This document shows, one piece after another, positions 37,563-47,127 of a stretch of DNA of 64,000 nt. The notes beneath the pieces were generated by a model. It ran no database searches. It worked only from the letters and a program-made list of their open reading frames with translations, and was not told where the DNA came from. The stretch is from NCBI RefSeq assembly GCF_021462825.1, contig NZ_JAKEEB010000004.1:248001-312000 (forward strand). Direction: 5' to 3'. Source of the stretch: Streptomyces glomeratus (GTDB lineage Bacteria > Actinomycetota > Actinomycetes > Streptomycetales > Streptomycetaceae). Position 1 is the stretch's first letter, and each line of letters begins with the position of its first letter. Position numbers and translations under genes: made by a program.

Positions 37563-37742
37563 GGTTCGTAGCCTTCGCTTCTTCAGTGAGGTTCCTGACA
37601 AGGTCACCGAAGACGATCACGACAGCCCTGACCGCACCGCGGTGACGCAAGCCGCGTGCTGGTCGCTGGTCATCGGCCCGGTGGACCGGTGTAAGGGCCC
37701 CTCACGTGAGAATGAGCAAGCCAATACACATAACGAACAGCC

Positions 37743-37771
37743 AGGATAACCGGGGCGCCCACAGGGGTCAA
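37743..37771 (-). promoter_or_regulatory. Vegetative promoter of rplM-rpsI
   Basis: TTGACC (37771-37766), 17-bp spacer, TATCCT (37748-37743). The leader to rplM would be about 175 nt. It is the same -35 as at rpsL, rpsJ and groES. Confidence 0.8.
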
Positions 37772-37899
37772 AACGGGGCCGCCGGCGCCCGGCCGCGTCG
37801 GACGGGGGCCGGCAGCCCGGTCACACTTGAGCTGTGTTGTCGCCTTGGTGCCCACCGAAGGGGAACAAGGCGGTCCGCGGCGCGTCTAAGATGCGCCGC

Positions 37900-38781
37900 A
37901 TGAGTTATGGGCAGGGGGAGCCCCAGTGGGATCCCTGGAAACCGAGTTCCCAGCAGTCGGAGTGGGGCAGCCGGAGCGGCAGTGGCACCCCTGACTGGGC
38001 CGCGCTCGCCGAAGCCTCCGAGGCGCGCAACAAGCGCCGTCGGGTGCTGCTGATCGTCGGCGGGGCCCTGGCCACGATCGGCATCGGCGCCGCCGTCACG
38101 GTGGCGGTCGTGTCCGCGAACGGCAACGCCAACGCCTCGAACAAGCCGGCTGGCGCCCTGCCCAGCACGGCAAACATCCCCAGTGAGAGCGCCGACCCGG
38201 CACCTTCCTTCGCGCCGACCTCGGCCCCTCCGCCGCTGAATCCGATGGACTTCATCTCCAGCGCCAAGAAGGACAAGGCCCCGATCAGCGCGAACACGCT
38301 GTTCCCCGGCACCCAGCTGACCGTGGGCGCGAACGTCTACAAGCGGGGACCCTCGGACACCGGCACGAACTGCGCGTCCGCCGTCCAGGGCACCCTGCCC
38401 GCGGTGCTCGCCAAGAACGGCTGCACCAAGGTGTTCCGCGCCACCTACACCAAGGACGGCGTCGCCGTGACGGTCGGCGTGGCACTGTTCGACACCGCGT
38501 CCCAGGCCACCAAGGCGAAGCAGCAGGCCGACAGCAAGAGCATTCTCAGGTCGCTGTTCGGCAAGGGGGTGCCCGCCTTCTGCCGGACGACGGTCTGCCG
38601 CTCCACCACCAATTCCTACGGCCGCTACGCCTATTTCACGCTCGCCGGCTTCACCAACGGCAAGGACGTGACGGCCAAGGACGCCAAGGTCTTCGCCGCC
38701 GGCGACGACCTGGCCGAGTTCACCTTCCGCCAGATACGGCGCCGCGGCGAGGCACAGGCGGCCGCGGCCACCAACCAGTAG
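37900..38781 (+). CDS. Membrane-anchored secreted protein of unknown function
   Basis: The 293-residue protein has a hydrophilic cytoplasmic start (MSYGQGEPQWDPWKP), a basic RNKRRR stop-transfer, one membrane helix (about residues 48-70), a Ser/Ala/Pro linker and an extracellular domain of about 150 residues. The domain contains four cysteines that may form disulfides (CASAVQ, NGCTK, PAFCRTT, VCRST). I know no function; it is a recurrent Streptomyces type. A TAAGAT box (37887-37892) lies 7 bp before the ATG with no ribosome site, so the mRNA is probably leaderless. Confidence 0.8.
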   Translation: MSYGQGEPQWDPWKPSSQQSEWGSRSGSGTPDWAALAEASEARNKRRRVLLIVGGALATIGIGAAVTVAVVSANGNANASNKPAGALPSTANIPSESADPAPSFAPTSAPPPLNPMDFISSAKKDKAPISANTLFPGTQLTVGANVYKRGPSDTGTNCASAVQGTLPAVLAKNGCTKVFRATYTKDGVAVTVGVALFDTASQATKAKQQADSKSILRSLFGKGVPAFCRTTVCRSTTNSYGRYAYFTLAGFTNGKDVTAKDAKVFAAGDDLAEFTFRQIRRRGEAQAAAATNQ

Positions 38782-38841
38782 CGCCGCCGAACCGCCGGCG
38801 CCACGCCCCCGGCCGGTGGCGCCGCGGACACTGCCGGGGGC

Positions 38842-39732
38842 TCAGCAGCAGCCGGCCCCCGGCAGCGTCCGCTTGTTCCGCGCCTCCTTGTTCCGCGCGG
38901 CGAGCAGTTCGTCGGCCGGGTAGCCGACCTCCTCCAGCGTGAGCCCGTGCGGCCGTACGACGTGCACCGCCGAGTCCCGTACCCGGGCGGCCAGCACCTT
39001 CGCGGGCCAGTCGGGCGGGCGGTGCCCGTCCCCCACGAACAGCAGCGCCCCGATCAGCGAGCGCACCATGTTGTGACAGAACGCGTCCGCCCGGACCGTG
39101 GCGGTGACGATCCCGTCCCCGTCGCGCACCAGGCTCAGCTCCTGGAGGGTGCGGATGGTGGTCGCGCCCTCGCGCCTCTTGCAGTAGGCGGCGAAGTCGT
39201 GCTCCCCGAAGAGCCCCCGGGCCGCCTCGTTCATGGCGTCCACGTCGAGCGGCCAGTCGTGCCAGAGGACATGGCCCCGCAGGAGCGGATCGACACCGCC
39301 GGGGTTGTCGGTGACCCGGTAGGCGTAGCGCCGCCAGACGGCGGAGAAGCGGGCGTTGAAGCCGCTGGGCGCCTCCCGGAGGGCCCACACCCGCACGTCC
39401 TTGGGCAGCCGCCCCGCCAGCCGCTTCAGCAGCTTCCCGCGGTGCTCGCCCCAGACCTCCAGGGGCAGATCGACATGGGCCACCTGGCCGCGGGCGTGCA
39501 CCCCGGCGTCGGTCCGTCCGGCGACGGTCAGCTCGTATGTCTCCCGGGACCGTGTGACCGTCCGCAGCGCGTCCTCGATCTCCCCCTGCACGGTCCGCTT
39601 GCCGCCGGCCTGCTTGGCCCAGCCGTGGAAACCGCTGCCGTCGTAGGAAAGGTCGAGACGGACACGAACGTGACCGGTCTGTACTTCGTCACTCACTCCT
39701 GGATCCTCACTCACTCCCGGACCCTCACTCAC
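38842..39732 (-). CDS. truA: tRNA pseudouridine(38-40) synthase
   Basis: The 296-residue enzyme isomerises uridines at positions 38-40 of the tRNA anticodon arm. The catalytic Asp is in [10 protein letters not shown] (about residue 70). Other marks are [13 protein letters not shown] near the start and [13 protein letters not shown] near 225. Several starts are possible because the first codons are made of an 18-bp tandem repeat: GTGs at 39732, 39714 and 39696 are all in frame, each preceded by GAGG from the repeat before it. The longest is given; true TruA similarity begins after them, at [11 protein letters not shown]. The C-terminal NKEARNKR...CC end is variable. It lies downstream of rplQ. 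Confidence 0.94.
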   Translation of the reverse strand: MSEGPGVSEDPGVSDEVQTGHVRVRLDLSYDGSGFHGWAKQAGGKRTVQGEIEDALRTVTRSRETYELTVAGRTDAGVHARGQVAHVDLPLEVWGEHRGKLLKRLAGRLPKDVRVWALREAPSGFNARFSAVWRRYAYRVTDNPGGVDPLLRGHVLWHDWPLDVDAMNEAARGLFGEHDFAAYCKRREGATTIRTLQELSLVRDGDGIVTATVRADAFCHNMVRSLIGALLFVGDGHRPPDWPAKVLAARVRDSAVHVVRPHGLTLEEVGYPADELLAARNKEARNKRTLPGAGCC

Positions 39733-39779
39733 TGCCGGATCCTCAGCTCACTCCCGGATCCTCACTCACCGCCGGATCC
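39689..39779. repeat. Five tandem copies of an 18-bp unit at the truA start
   Basis: Copies at 39689-39706, 39707-39724, 39725-39742, 39743-39761 (19 bp, one extra base) and 39762-39779. The minus-strand unit is GTGAGTGAGGATCCGGGA with few changes. Each copy contains both a GTG start and a GAGG ribosome-site-like sequence. The three proximal copies lie in frame with truA; the fourth is shifted and ends at once (GTG AGC TGA). Confidence 0.92.
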
Positions 39780-39794
39780 TCTCAGGTACGCGAA

Positions 39795-39826
39795 AGCGGG
39801 CCCGCCCCGCGAAGGGCGGACCCGCT
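39795..39826 (-). terminator. Hairpin after rplQ
   Basis: Stem AGCGGG-CCGCCC / GGGCGG-CCCGCT with one C-A mismatch, 18 bases past the rplQ stop. It separates the alpha operon from truA. Confidence 0.75.
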
Positions 39827-39843
39827 CAGGGCGAGGGTGGACC

Positions 39844-40356
39844 TCAGGCGTCCTTCGACTCCTCGGCCGGAGCCTCGGCGGCCTCGTCCGCGGCTGGAAC
39901 CGCGTCCTCGACCTTGGGCTCCTCGGCCTTGGCCTCGGCCTCCTTGACGGCACGCTTGGTCGCCGCCTCGGCCTCGCCGACCGCCTTCTGCTGCACCGTC
40001 AGCGCCTCGACCAGCTCGATCACGGCCATGGGAGCGTTGTCGCCACGGCGGTTACCGATCTTGGTGATGCGGGTGTAGCCACCCGGACGGTTCTCGTAGC
40101 GCGGGCCGATCTCGGTGAAGAGCGTGTGGACGACGCTCTTGTCCGTGATGACCTGGAGCACCTGACGGCGGTTGTGAAGGTCGCCCTTCTTCGCCTTGGT
40201 GACCAGACGCTCGGCGTACGGACGCAGCTTGCGCGCCTTCGCCTCGGTGGTGGTGATACGGCCGTGCTCGAAGAGCGCCTTCGCGAGGTTCGCGAGGATG
40301 ATCTTCTCGTGCGCGGCGCTGCCGCCCATACGGGCGCCCTTGGTGGGCCTCGGCAT
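39844..40356 (-). CDS. rplQ: 50S ribosomal protein L17 (bL17)
   Basis: The 170-residue protein has the normal ~115-residue L17 core ([24 protein letters not shown]... [18 protein letters not shown]). This is followed by an Ala/Glu/Lys-rich acidic tail of about 50 residues, as in other actinobacteria. It is the last gene of the alpha operon, 179 bp after rpoA. Confidence 0.97.
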   Translation of the reverse strand: MPRPTKGARMGGSAAHEKIILANLAKALFEHGRITTTEAKARKLRPYAERLVTKAKKGDLHNRRQVLQVITDKSVVHTLFTEIGPRYENRPGGYTRITKIGNRRGDNAPMAVIELVEALTVQQKAVGEAEAATKRAVKEAEAKAEEPKVEDAVPAADEAAEAPAEESKDA

Positions 40357-40535
40357 CGTGTTTCTCCTAGGTGTCTGCCCCGGCCGTGTCAGGTACCGGA
40401 GTCAGTATCCGAGCGGGCGGTCGCCCGTCGGAGATCCGGGGCGTCCCCGAAGGGGCGCCCCGGAAGCGGAGCGGGGAACCGTGCGATCAAGCACAGCGCA
40501 CCCGCACCCGAAATCGGACCGTCTGGTCCGAGCTC

Positions 40536-41558
40536 TCAGTACTGCTCGGTCTCGACGAAGCCCGCGTCCGCGTCGTCGTCCGCGCCGAAGGCGTCCGCGG
40601 CGGCGGTCGGGTCGAATCCGGGCGGGCTGTCCTTCAGGGCCAGGCCCATGCCGGCCAGCTTCGCCTTGACCTCGTCGATGGACTTCGCGCCGAAGTTGCG
40701 GATGTCCAGCAGGTCGGCCTCGGAGCGGGCGACGAGCTCACCCACGGAGTGGATGCCCTCACGCTTGAGGCAGTTGTAGGAGCGGACCGTGAGCTCCAGC
40801 TCCTCGATCGGCAGCGCCAGGTCGGCGGCCAGGGCGGCGTCCGTCGGGGACGGGCCCATGTCGATGCCCTCGGCGTCGATGTTCAGCTCGCGGGCGAGGC
40901 CGAACAGCTCGACCAGGGTCTTGCCGGCCGACGCCATGGCGTCACGCGGACGCATGGCCTGCTTGGTCTCGACGTCGACGATCAGCTTGTCGAAGTCGGT
41001 GCGCTGCTCGACACGGGTCGCCTCGACCTTGTAGGTGACCTTGAGAACCGGCGAGTAGATCGAGTCGACCGGGATACGGCCGATCTCCTGGCCCACCTGC
41101 TTGTTCTGCACGGCGGAGACGTAACCGCGACCGCGCTCGACGGTCAGCTCCATCTCCAGCTTGCCCTTGCCGTTCAGCGTGGCGAGGACGAGGTCGGGGT
41201 TGTGCACCTCGACACCGGCCGGGGGCGCGATGTCGGCGGCGGTGACGAGACCCGGGCCCTGCTTGCGCAGGTACATCACGACCGGCTCGTCGTGCTCCGA
41301 GGAGACGACCAGCTGCTTGATGTTGAGGATCAGGTCGGTGACGTCCTCCTTGACGCCCGGCACGGTGGTGAACTCGTGCAGAACGCCGTCGATGCGGATG
41401 GACGTGACCGCCGCACCCGGGATCGAGGAGAGGAGCGTACGACGCAGCGAGTTGCCGAGGGTGTAGCCGAAGCCCGGCTCCAGCGGCTCGATCACGAACC
41501 GGGAGCGGAACTCGTCGACGACCTCTTCGGTCAACGAGGGACGCTGAGCGATCAGCAT
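40536..41558 (-). CDS. rpoA: RNA polymerase alpha subunit
   Basis: The 340-residue subunit starts [14 protein letters not shown]. The N-terminal domain dimerises and seeds polymerase assembly ([21 protein letters not shown], about residues 30-50). The C-terminal domain (about 240-315, [21 protein letters not shown]) binds upstream promoter DNA and activators. The end is acidic, rich in Ala and Asp. It follows rpsK, with a hairpin in the 141-bp gap. Confidence 0.98.
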   Translation of the reverse strand: MLIAQRPSLTEEVVDEFRSRFVIEPLEPGFGYTLGNSLRRTLLSSIPGAAVTSIRIDGVLHEFTTVPGVKEDVTDLILNIKQLVVSSEHDEPVVMYLRKQGPGLVTAADIAPPAGVEVHNPDLVLATLNGKGKLEMELTVERGRGYVSAVQNKQVGQEIGRIPVDSIYSPVLKVTYKVEATRVEQRTDFDKLIVDVETKQAMRPRDAMASAGKTLVELFGLARELNIDAEGIDMGPSPTDAALAADLALPIEELELTVRSYNCLKREGIHSVGELVARSEADLLDIRNFGAKSIDEVKAKLAGMGLALKDSPPGFDPTAAADAFGADDDADAGFVETEQY

Positions 41559-41645
41559 GTGTGGATCAGATCCTTCAGTCGTGGGCGCCCGCTATATGAC
41601 ACCCGACGGAATCCACGCCCGGAAGGCGCGGGTACTGCAAGGGTA

Positions 41646-41679
41646 CGGGCGGCACGGCCGGAAGGGGCCGTACCGCCCG
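41646..41679 (-). terminator. Hairpin between rpsK and rpoA
   Basis: A 14-bp stem with one mismatch (arms 41646-41659 and 41666-41679), 20 bases after the rpsK stop. It may lower read-through into rpoA. Confidence 0.65.
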
Positions 41680-41699
41680 GAAACCGCTACCTCGAAGCG

Positions 41700-42104
41700 T
41701 CAGACGCGGCGGCGCTTCGGGGGACGGCAGCCGTTGTGCGGGGTCGGGGTGACGTCCTGGATGGAGCCGACCTCGAGGCCCGTGGCCTGCAGGGAGCGGA
41801 TCGCGGTCTCACGACCGGAGCCCGGACCCTTGACGAACACGTCGACCTTGCGCATGCCGTGCTCCTGGGCGCGGCGGGCGGCCGACTCGGCGGCCATCTG
41901 CGCGGCGAACGGCGTGGACTTCCGGGAGCCCTTGAAGCCGACGTGGCCGGCGGAGGCCCAGGAGATCACGTTGCCGGACGGGTCGGTGATCGAAACGATG
42001 GTGTTGTTGAACGTGCTCTTGATGTGCGCGTGGCCGTGAGCGACGTTCTTCTTTTCCTTGCGGCGCACCTTCTTGGCAGCGCCCTGACGTCCCTTGGGGG
42101 GCAT
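41700..42104 (-). CDS. rpsK: 30S ribosomal protein S11 (uS11)
   Basis: The 134-residue protein lies on the 30S platform near the Shine-Dalgarno helix. The conserved [19 protein letters not shown] and the end [18 protein letters not shown] are intact. It is 64 bp after rpsM in the alpha operon. Confidence 0.97.
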   Translation of the reverse strand: MPPKGRQGAAKKVRRKEKKNVAHGHAHIKSTFNNTIVSITDPSGNVISWASAGHVGFKGSRKSTPFAAQMAAESAARRAQEHGMRKVDVFVKGPGSGRETAIRSLQATGLEVGSIQDVTPTPHNGCRPPKRRRV

Positions 42105-42168
42105 CCTTTAACTCCTAGGGAGGTGGTCGGTCCTACAGCGAAGACCGTGGACAGGTGTCCGCTGCGGA

Positions 42169-42549
42169 CTACTTCTTGCCCGGCTTCTTCTTGCCGGCGA
42201 TGGCGCGACGCGGGCCCTTGCGGGTACGGGCGTTGGTGCTGGTGCGCTGACCGCGGACGGGCAGACCGCGGCGGTGCCGCAGACCCTGGTACGTGCCGAT
42301 CTCCACCTTGCGGCGGATGTCGGCCTGGATCTCGCGACGGAGGTCACCCTCGGTCCTGATGTTGTTGTCGACGTACTCGCGGATCGCGACGAGCTGCTCT
42401 TCGGTCAGGTCGCGAACGCGGGTGTTCGGGTCGACGCCGGTGGCTGCCAGCGTCTGCTGCGAAAGGGTCCGGCCGATGCCGAACACGTAGGTGAGGGCGA
42501 TCTCCACGCGCTTGTCGCGCGGGATGTCAACACCGGAAACGCGTGCCAT
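42169..42549 (-). CDS. rpsM: 30S ribosomal protein S13 (uS13)
   Basis: The 126-residue head protein contacts L5 and the P-site tRNA. It shows [20 protein letters not shown] at the start, the [21 protein letters not shown] helices and the basic tail GKKKPGKK. It is separated from rpmJ by about 190 bp. Confidence 0.97.
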   Translation of the reverse strand: MARVSGVDIPRDKRVEIALTYVFGIGRTLSQQTLAATGVDPNTRVRDLTEEQLVAIREYVDNNIRTEGDLRREIQADIRRKVEIGTYQGLRHRRGLPVRGQRTSTNARTRKGPRRAIAGKKKPGKK

Positions 42550-42737
42550 TCAATGGCTCCAGTTGATCTTCGGAGGTCTTCCGCAGGACCGGCTCCCAGC
42601 CGCCGTACTAGGTACGAACTGGGTCCCCGGCCTCCGAACCGGGGGTGTCGAGCCATATGGCTCGGGCCCTGCGTATGAACTATTCAGCTTGCGTCGCGCG
42701 AATCTCTGCGAGTCGATGCAGAGGGTGCGGTCGTGCG
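42550..42737. other. rpmJ-rpsM intergenic region with palindromes
   Basis: Contains a hairpin CCCCGG-N8-CCGGGG (42625-42644) and a perfect 16-bp palindrome CGAGCCATATGGCTCG (42649-42664), in an otherwise compact operon. They may adjust or process the mRNA between rpmJ and rpsM. Confidence 0.5.
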
Positions 42738-42851
42738 TCAGCCCTGGCGCTGCTTGTGGCGCGGGTTCTCGCAGATGACCATGACCCGGCCGTGACGGCG
42801 GATCACCCTGCACTTGTCGCAGATCTTCTTGACGCTCGGCTTGACCTTCAT
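42738..42851 (-). CDS. rpmJ: 50S ribosomal protein L36 (bL36)
   Basis: A 37-residue zinc-ribbon protein with Cys11, Cys14, Cys27 and His32 as ligands (CDKC... CENPRH), so this is the zinc-binding form. It lies between infA and rpsM, its usual place. Confidence 0.96.
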   Translation of the reverse strand: MKVKPSVKKICDKCRVIRRHGRVMVICENPRHKQRQG

Positions 42852-42911
42852 GGGATGTGAGGTTCTCCGGGTCAGTGCCACCACCCCGCCGGAGCAGGGT
42901 GCGGGCAAGAT

Positions 42912-43133
42912 CTACTTGTAGCGGTAGACGATCCGGCCACGCGTCAGGTCGTACGGAGACAGCTCCACCACGACCCGGTCGTCAGGGAGGATGCGGATGT
43001 AGTGCATACGCATCTTGCCGCTGATGTGTGCCAGGACCTGGTGGCCGTTCTGGAGCTCGACCTTGAACATGGCGTTCGGCAGAGACTCGACGACAGTGCC
43101 CTCGATCTCGATGGCACCTTGCTTCTTGGCCAC
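42912..43133 (-). CDS. infA: Translation initiation factor IF-1
   Basis: The 73-residue single S1/OB-fold protein occupies the 30S A site during initiation. The sequence from [15 protein letters not shown] to [11 protein letters not shown] is the family's full length. It starts at the GTG at 43133. The open frame extends to 43199, but those residues are not part of IF-1. A possible own promoter lies upstream. Confidence 0.97.
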   Translation of the reverse strand: MAKKQGAIEIEGTVVESLPNAMFKVELQNGHQVLAHISGKMRMHYIRILPDDRVVVELSPYDLTRGRIVYRYK

Positions 43134-43214
43134 GCTTCGCCCTTCGAATCGACTACCTTGATCGACTCCGTACGAGCGCATGCGGGCATGCGAGTGCACG
43201 AGAGCCGACGAGTC

Positions 43215-43244
43215 AGTCTACGTCAGCGCACCCGGAAACACGAA
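43215..43244 (-). promoter_or_regulatory. Possible promoter of infA-rpmJ-rpsM operon
   Basis: TTCGTG (43244-43239), 18-bp spacer, TAGACT (43220-43215) on the minus strand, between map and infA. The -10 is good and the -35 moderate. Confidence 0.4.
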
Positions 43245-43274
43245 TCGGGGGAGTCTGCCCCGAGGCGGAGATCA

Positions 43275-44111
43275 TTATGCGAGAGGATCGGGGGCGGCGG
43301 TGACGCCGTACTCCGCCAGCTTGGCCTTGCCGCCGTCGGGGGCCGTGAGCACCAGGGGGCCCTGTTCCGTCAGGGCGACGGAGTGCTCCCAGTGCGACGA
43401 CCACGTACCGTCCGTGGTGATGACGGTCCAGTCGTCCTCGAGGACCTCCGTCCTCGGGGTTCCCAGCGACACCATCGGCTCGATCGCCAGGCAGAAGCCG
43501 GGCACCAGCTTCGGGCCCTTGCCGCGCCGCCGGTCCACGTAGTTCAGCAGGTGCGGGTCCATGTGCATCTCGGTGCCGATGCCGTGCCCGCCGTAGTCCT
43601 CGATGATCCCGTACCGCCCGCCGCCCGGCTTGGGCTGCCGACGGATGTACGTCTCGACGGCCCGGGAGACGTCGACGAGCCGGTTGCCCTGCTTCATCGC
43701 CGCGATCCCGGCCCACATGGACTCCTCGGTCACCCGGGACAGCTCGACCAGCTCCGGGGCGTGGCCGGACCCCACGAACGCGGTGAAGGCGGCGTCCCCG
43801 TGCCAGCCGTCGACGATCGCGCCCGCGTCGACGGAGATGATGTCGCCGTCCTTGAGCACCACGTCCTCCGAGGGGATGCCATGGACGACCACCTCGTTCA
43901 CCGAGGTGCAGATGGTCGCGGGGAAGCCGCCGTAGCCCAGGAAGTTCGACTTCGCCCCGTGCTCGGCGAGGACCTTGCGAGCCACCTCGTCCAGATCCTT
44001 CGTCGTGGCGCCCGGCACCGCCGCCTCCCGGGTGGCCGCGTGCACGGCGGCGACGACCAGCCCCGCCTCGCGCATCTTGGCGATCTGCTCGGGGGTCTTG
44101 ATCTGCACCAT
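43275..44111 (-). CDS. map: Type I methionine aminopeptidase
   Basis: The 278-residue metalloenzyme removes the initiator methionine from new proteins. Metal ligands are visible: two Asp in SVDAGAIVDGWHGDAAF, His in GHGIGTEMH, Glu in IEPMVSLG and Glu in SSHWEHSVAL. The ATG at 44111 (MVQIKTPEQI) is the family start; the longer frame upstream is not supported. A hairpin before it, after adk, suggests partly separate expression. Confidence 0.95.
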   Translation of the reverse strand: MVQIKTPEQIAKMREAGLVVAAVHAATREAAVPGATTKDLDEVARKVLAEHGAKSNFLGYGGFPATICTSVNEVVVHGIPSEDVVLKDGDIISVDAGAIVDGWHGDAAFTAFVGSGHAPELVELSRVTEESMWAGIAAMKQGNRLVDVSRAVETYIRRQPKPGGGRYGIIEDYGGHGIGTEMHMDPHLLNYVDRRRGKGPKLVPGFCLAIEPMVSLGTPRTEVLEDDWTVITTDGTWSSHWEHSVALTEQGPLVLTAPDGGKAKLAEYGVTAAPDPLA

Positions 44112-44211
44112 GAGGACTGCGGCCTTTCTGACCGGGAGACTACGGATACCTTCAACGATACGGGGCTGTGTCATCCAGCCCCTCCGCCCCCGAGGAGCAC
44201 CGCCCACAGAT

Positions 44212-44245
44212 CGGCCGCGGTCCCCCGGCAGGGGAACCGCGGCCG
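44212..44245 (-). terminator. Hairpin between adk and map
   Basis: A 14-bp stem with one bulged A (arms 44212-44225 and 44231-44245), 15 bases past the adk stop. It is a likely terminator or attenuator. Confidence 0.7.
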
Positions 44246-44260
44246 TGGCGGCGACGAAGG

Positions 44261-44923
44261 CTACTTGTCGCCGGCCTTCTGCTTGAGCGCCTCCATGGCG
44301 CGCTGGGTGACCTCTTCCACCTTGCCGAGGGCCGAGATGGTGACCACCAGGTCCTGGGCCTTGTAGTAGTCGATGATCGGCTCGGTCTGGGTGTGGTAGA
44401 CCTCCAGCCGCTTGCGGACGGTCTCCTCGGAGTCGTCGTCGCGCTGGTACAGCTCGCCGCCGCAGATGTCGCAGACGCCGTCCTGCTTCGCCGGCTTGTA
44501 CGACACATGGAAGACGTGCGACGAGTCGTTGCGGCACACGCGGCGGCCCGCGATGCGCTTGACGACCTCCTCCTCGGGAACCTCGAGGTCGAGGACCGAG
44601 TCCAGCTTCATACCCTCGGCCTTGAGCATGTCGTCCAGCGCCTCGGCCTGCTGCACGTTACGAGGGAAGCCGTCCAGCAGGAAGCCGTTCCTCGCGTCGG
44701 GCTGCTCCATACGGTCCTTGGCCATCGCGATGGTGACCTCGTCCGGGACCAGTTCGCCCTTGTCCATGTAGGACTTCGCCAGCTTGCCGAGTTCCGTCTG
44801 CTGGCTGATGTTGGCGCGGAACAGGTCGCCCGTGGAGATGTGCGGGATCGACAGGTTCTTGGCGAGGAACGCGGCCTGCGTTCCCTTACCGGCACCGGGC
44901 GGCCCGACGAGGACGATTCGCAT
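44261..44923 (-). CDS. adk: Adenylate kinase, zinc-finger LID form
   Basis: The 220-residue enzyme balances ATP, ADP and AMP. It has Walker A GPPGAGKGT (residues 7-15), the NMP-binding region HISTGDLFRA, the GFLLDGFPRN strand and a long LID with Cys residues (CRNDSS... CDICG), indicating a zinc-stabilised form. Its ATG shares one base with the secY stop (TGATG), a sign of translational coupling. Confidence 0.97.
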   Translation of the reverse strand: MRIVLVGPPGAGKGTQAAFLAKNLSIPHISTGDLFRANISQQTELGKLAKSYMDKGELVPDEVTIAMAKDRMEQPDARNGFLLDGFPRNVQQAEALDDMLKAEGMKLDSVLDLEVPEEEVVKRIAGRRVCRNDSSHVFHVSYKPAKQDGVCDICGGELYQRDDDSEETVRKRLEVYHTQTEPIIDYYKAQDLVVTISALGKVEEVTQRAMEALKQKAGDK

Positions 44924-46239
44924 CAGCGGAGGAACCCTTCGTAATTGCGCTGCTGGAGCTGGCTCTCGATCTGCTTCACCGTCTCGAGACCGACACCCAC
45001 GATGATCAGGATGCTGGTCCCACCGAACGGGAAGTTCTGGCTAGCCCCGAAGCCAACCAACGCCATTGTCGGTACGAGAGCGATCAGACCCAGGTACAGC
45101 GAACCCGGCCAGGTGATCCGGTTGAGCACGTACGACAGGTACTCAGCGGTGGGCCGACCGGCCCGGATGCCCGGGATGAAGCCACCATACTTCTTCATGT
45201 TGTCCGCGACTTCCTCGGGGTTGAACGAGATCGCCACGTAGAAGAACGCGAAGAAAACGATGAGCAAGAAGTACAAAGTGATGTAAAGCGGGTGGTCGCC
45301 CTTGGTCAGGTTGTCGTTGATCCAGCGCTTCCAGTCGGAAGTGCCCCCGGCGAACTGGGCCACCAGAGCCGGGATGTACAGCAACGACGACGCGAAGATG
45401 ACGGGAATCACACCCGCCTGGTTCACCTTCAGCGGGATGTATGTGGACGTACCGCCGTAGGAGCGGCGGCCGATCATGCGCTTCGCGTACTGGACGGGGA
45501 TGCGCCGCTGCGCCTGCTCGACGAAGACCACCAGGCCGACCATGACCAGGCCGACGAGGATGACCGTGCCGAACTCGATCCAGCCGCCGGCCAGGGTTCC
45601 CTGCTTCTTGATGGCCCACAGCGCGGTCGGGAACGTCGCGGCGATCGAGATGAACATCAGGATCGACATGCCGTTGCCGATGCCGCGGTCGGTGATCAGC
45701 TCACCGAGCCACATGACGACGGCCGTACCGGCGGTCATGCAGATGACCATCGTGATGGTGGTGAAGATCGACTGGTCCGGGACGATCTGGGTCGCCACCG
45801 GGCAGCCGTTGAACAGCGCGCCGCTGCGGGCGGTGGCCACCAGACCGGTGCCCTGGAGGATCGCCAGCGCCACCGTCAGGTAACGGGTGTACTGCGTGAT
45901 CTTCGCCGTACCCGCCTGGCCCTCCTTCTTCAGGGCCTCCAGGCGCGGGATGACCACGGTCAGCAGCTGGAGAATGATGCTCGCCGTGATGTACGGCATG
46001 ATGCCGAGCGCGAAGACCGTGATCTGCAGCAGCGCTCCGCCGCTGAACATGTTGACCAGACCGAACAGGCTCTGGTTGCCCTTGTTGGCCACGTCGATAC
46101 AGGTCTGGACGCTCTTGTAGTCGACGCCGGGGATCGGGATGTGCGTACCGACCCGGTACACCACGATGATCGCGAGCGTGAAGAGCAGCTTCTTGCGCAG
46201 GTCGGGCGTCCTGAACGCCCGGGCGAACGCGGTGAGCAC
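44923..46239 (-). CDS. secY: Protein translocase subunit SecY
   Basis: The 438-residue channel protein of the Sec translocon has ten predicted membrane segments. Visible features include HIPIPGVD after TM1, the plug region with LVNMFSGGALLQ, the VMWLGELITDRGIGNG motif and a short cytoplasmic C-terminus. It lies between rplO and adk, in its usual place at the end of the spc operon, with a large hairpin in the gap after rplO. Confidence 0.97.
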   Translation of the reverse strand: MLTAFARAFRTPDLRKKLLFTLAIIVVYRVGTHIPIPGVDYKSVQTCIDVANKGNQSLFGLVNMFSGGALLQITVFALGIMPYITASIILQLLTVVIPRLEALKKEGQAGTAKITQYTRYLTVALAILQGTGLVATARSGALFNGCPVATQIVPDQSIFTTITMVICMTAGTAVVMWLGELITDRGIGNGMSILMFISIAATFPTALWAIKKQGTLAGGWIEFGTVILVGLVMVGLVVFVEQAQRRIPVQYAKRMIGRRSYGGTSTYIPLKVNQAGVIPVIFASSLLYIPALVAQFAGGTSDWKRWINDNLTKGDHPLYITLYFLLIVFFAFFYVAISFNPEEVADNMKKYGGFIPGIRAGRPTAEYLSYVLNRITWPGSLYLGLIALVPTMALVGFGASQNFPFGGTSILIIVGVGLETVKQIESQLQQRNYEGFLR

Positions 46240-46406
46240 GGTGCCTCCTGCGACCCCCGCGCAACTGCGTCAAGGGTGACGGTCTTGAGATTCCGACTTG
46301 GACAACGACATGAGTAACGGTCGACTGCCGTCCAGAGTGCCCGCACTGCGGCACCCTGTGAAAGTTGGCAGTGCAGGCCACCTTACCGGCGAGACTGCCC
46401 CCCTTG

Positions 46407-46460
46407 GAACGACCAACCGGGGATACCCCTTATGTGGGATATCCCCGGTCGGGATCGTTC
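46407..46460 (-). terminator. Large hairpin between rplO and secY
   Basis: The inner stem ACCGGGGATA / TATCCCCGGT (46416-46425 and 46440-46449), with further CCC/GGG pairing, is flanked by a second outer stem GAACGA / TCGTTC (46407-46412 and 46455-46460). It starts 24 bases past the rplO stop and could reduce or regulate read-through into secY. Confidence 0.65.
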
Positions 46461-46484
46461 AGGTCATCGAGACGCCCGAAAAAT

Positions 46485-46940
46485 TCAGACGAGCTCGGTG
46501 ACGGTACCGCCGGCAGCGGTGATCTTCTCCTTGGCGGAGCCGGAGACGGCGTCGACCGTCACCTGCAGCGCCACGGAGACCTCGCCCTGGCCGAGGACCT
46601 TGACGAGCGCGTTCTTGCGAACGGCGCCCTTGGCCACCAGACCCTCGACGGTGACCTCGCCACCCTCGGGGTAGAGCGCGGCCAGCTTGTCGAGGTTCAC
46701 GACCTGGTACTCGGTCTTGAAGGGGTTCTTGAAGCCCTTCAGCTTCGGGAGGCGCATGTGCAGCGGCATCTGGCCACCCTCGAAGCGCTCCGGAACCTGG
46801 TAGCGGGCCTTGGTGCCCTTGGTGCCACGACCGGCCGTCTTACCCTTCGACGCCTCACCACGACCGACACGGGTCTTGGCGGTCTTGGCGCCCGGGGCGG
46901 GACGGAGGTTGTGGATCTTGAGCGGGTTCTGCTCCGCCAT
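46485..46940 (-). CDS. rplO: 50S ribosomal protein L15 (uL15)
   Basis: The 151-residue protein has the long basic Gly-rich N-terminal arm ([30 protein letters not shown]) that enters the 23S rRNA core, and a small globular C-terminal domain. It is two bases from rpmD in the spc operon. Confidence 0.97.
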   Translation of the reverse strand: MAEQNPLKIHNLRPAPGAKTAKTRVGRGEASKGKTAGRGTKGTKARYQVPERFEGGQMPLHMRLPKLKGFKNPFKTEYQVVNLDKLAALYPEGGEVTVEGLVAKGAVRKNALVKVLGQGEVSVALQVTVDAVSGSAKEKITAAGGTVTELV

Positions 46941-46942
46941 GA

Positions 46943-47125
46943 TCAGTCGACCTCCTCGACCGTCACGAGGTGGCGGACGGTGTGCACCATGCCGCGGAAC
47001 TCGGGGCGGTCCTCCTTGACGACCACGGTGTTGATCCCCTTGAGACCAAGCGACCGCAGGGTGTCACGGTGGTTCTGCTTGCTGCCGATGTAGGACTTGA
47101 CCTGCGTGATCTTGAGCTGCGCCAT
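46943..47125 (-). CDS. rpmD: 50S ribosomal protein L30 (uL30)
   Basis: A 60-residue protein with the ferredoxin-like L30 fold ([20 protein letters not shown]... [16 protein letters not shown]). It starts at the ATG at 47125, two bases after the rpsE stop. Confidence 0.97.
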   Translation of the reverse strand: MAQLKITQVKSYIGSKQNHRDTLRSLGLKGINTVVVKEDRPEFRGMVHTVRHLVTVEEVD

Positions 47126-47127
47126 GA

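Noticed and set aside
39689..39779. CRISPR-like repeat array
   Set aside because: The units are directly adjacent with no spacers and encode the start of truA; it is a simple tandem repeat.
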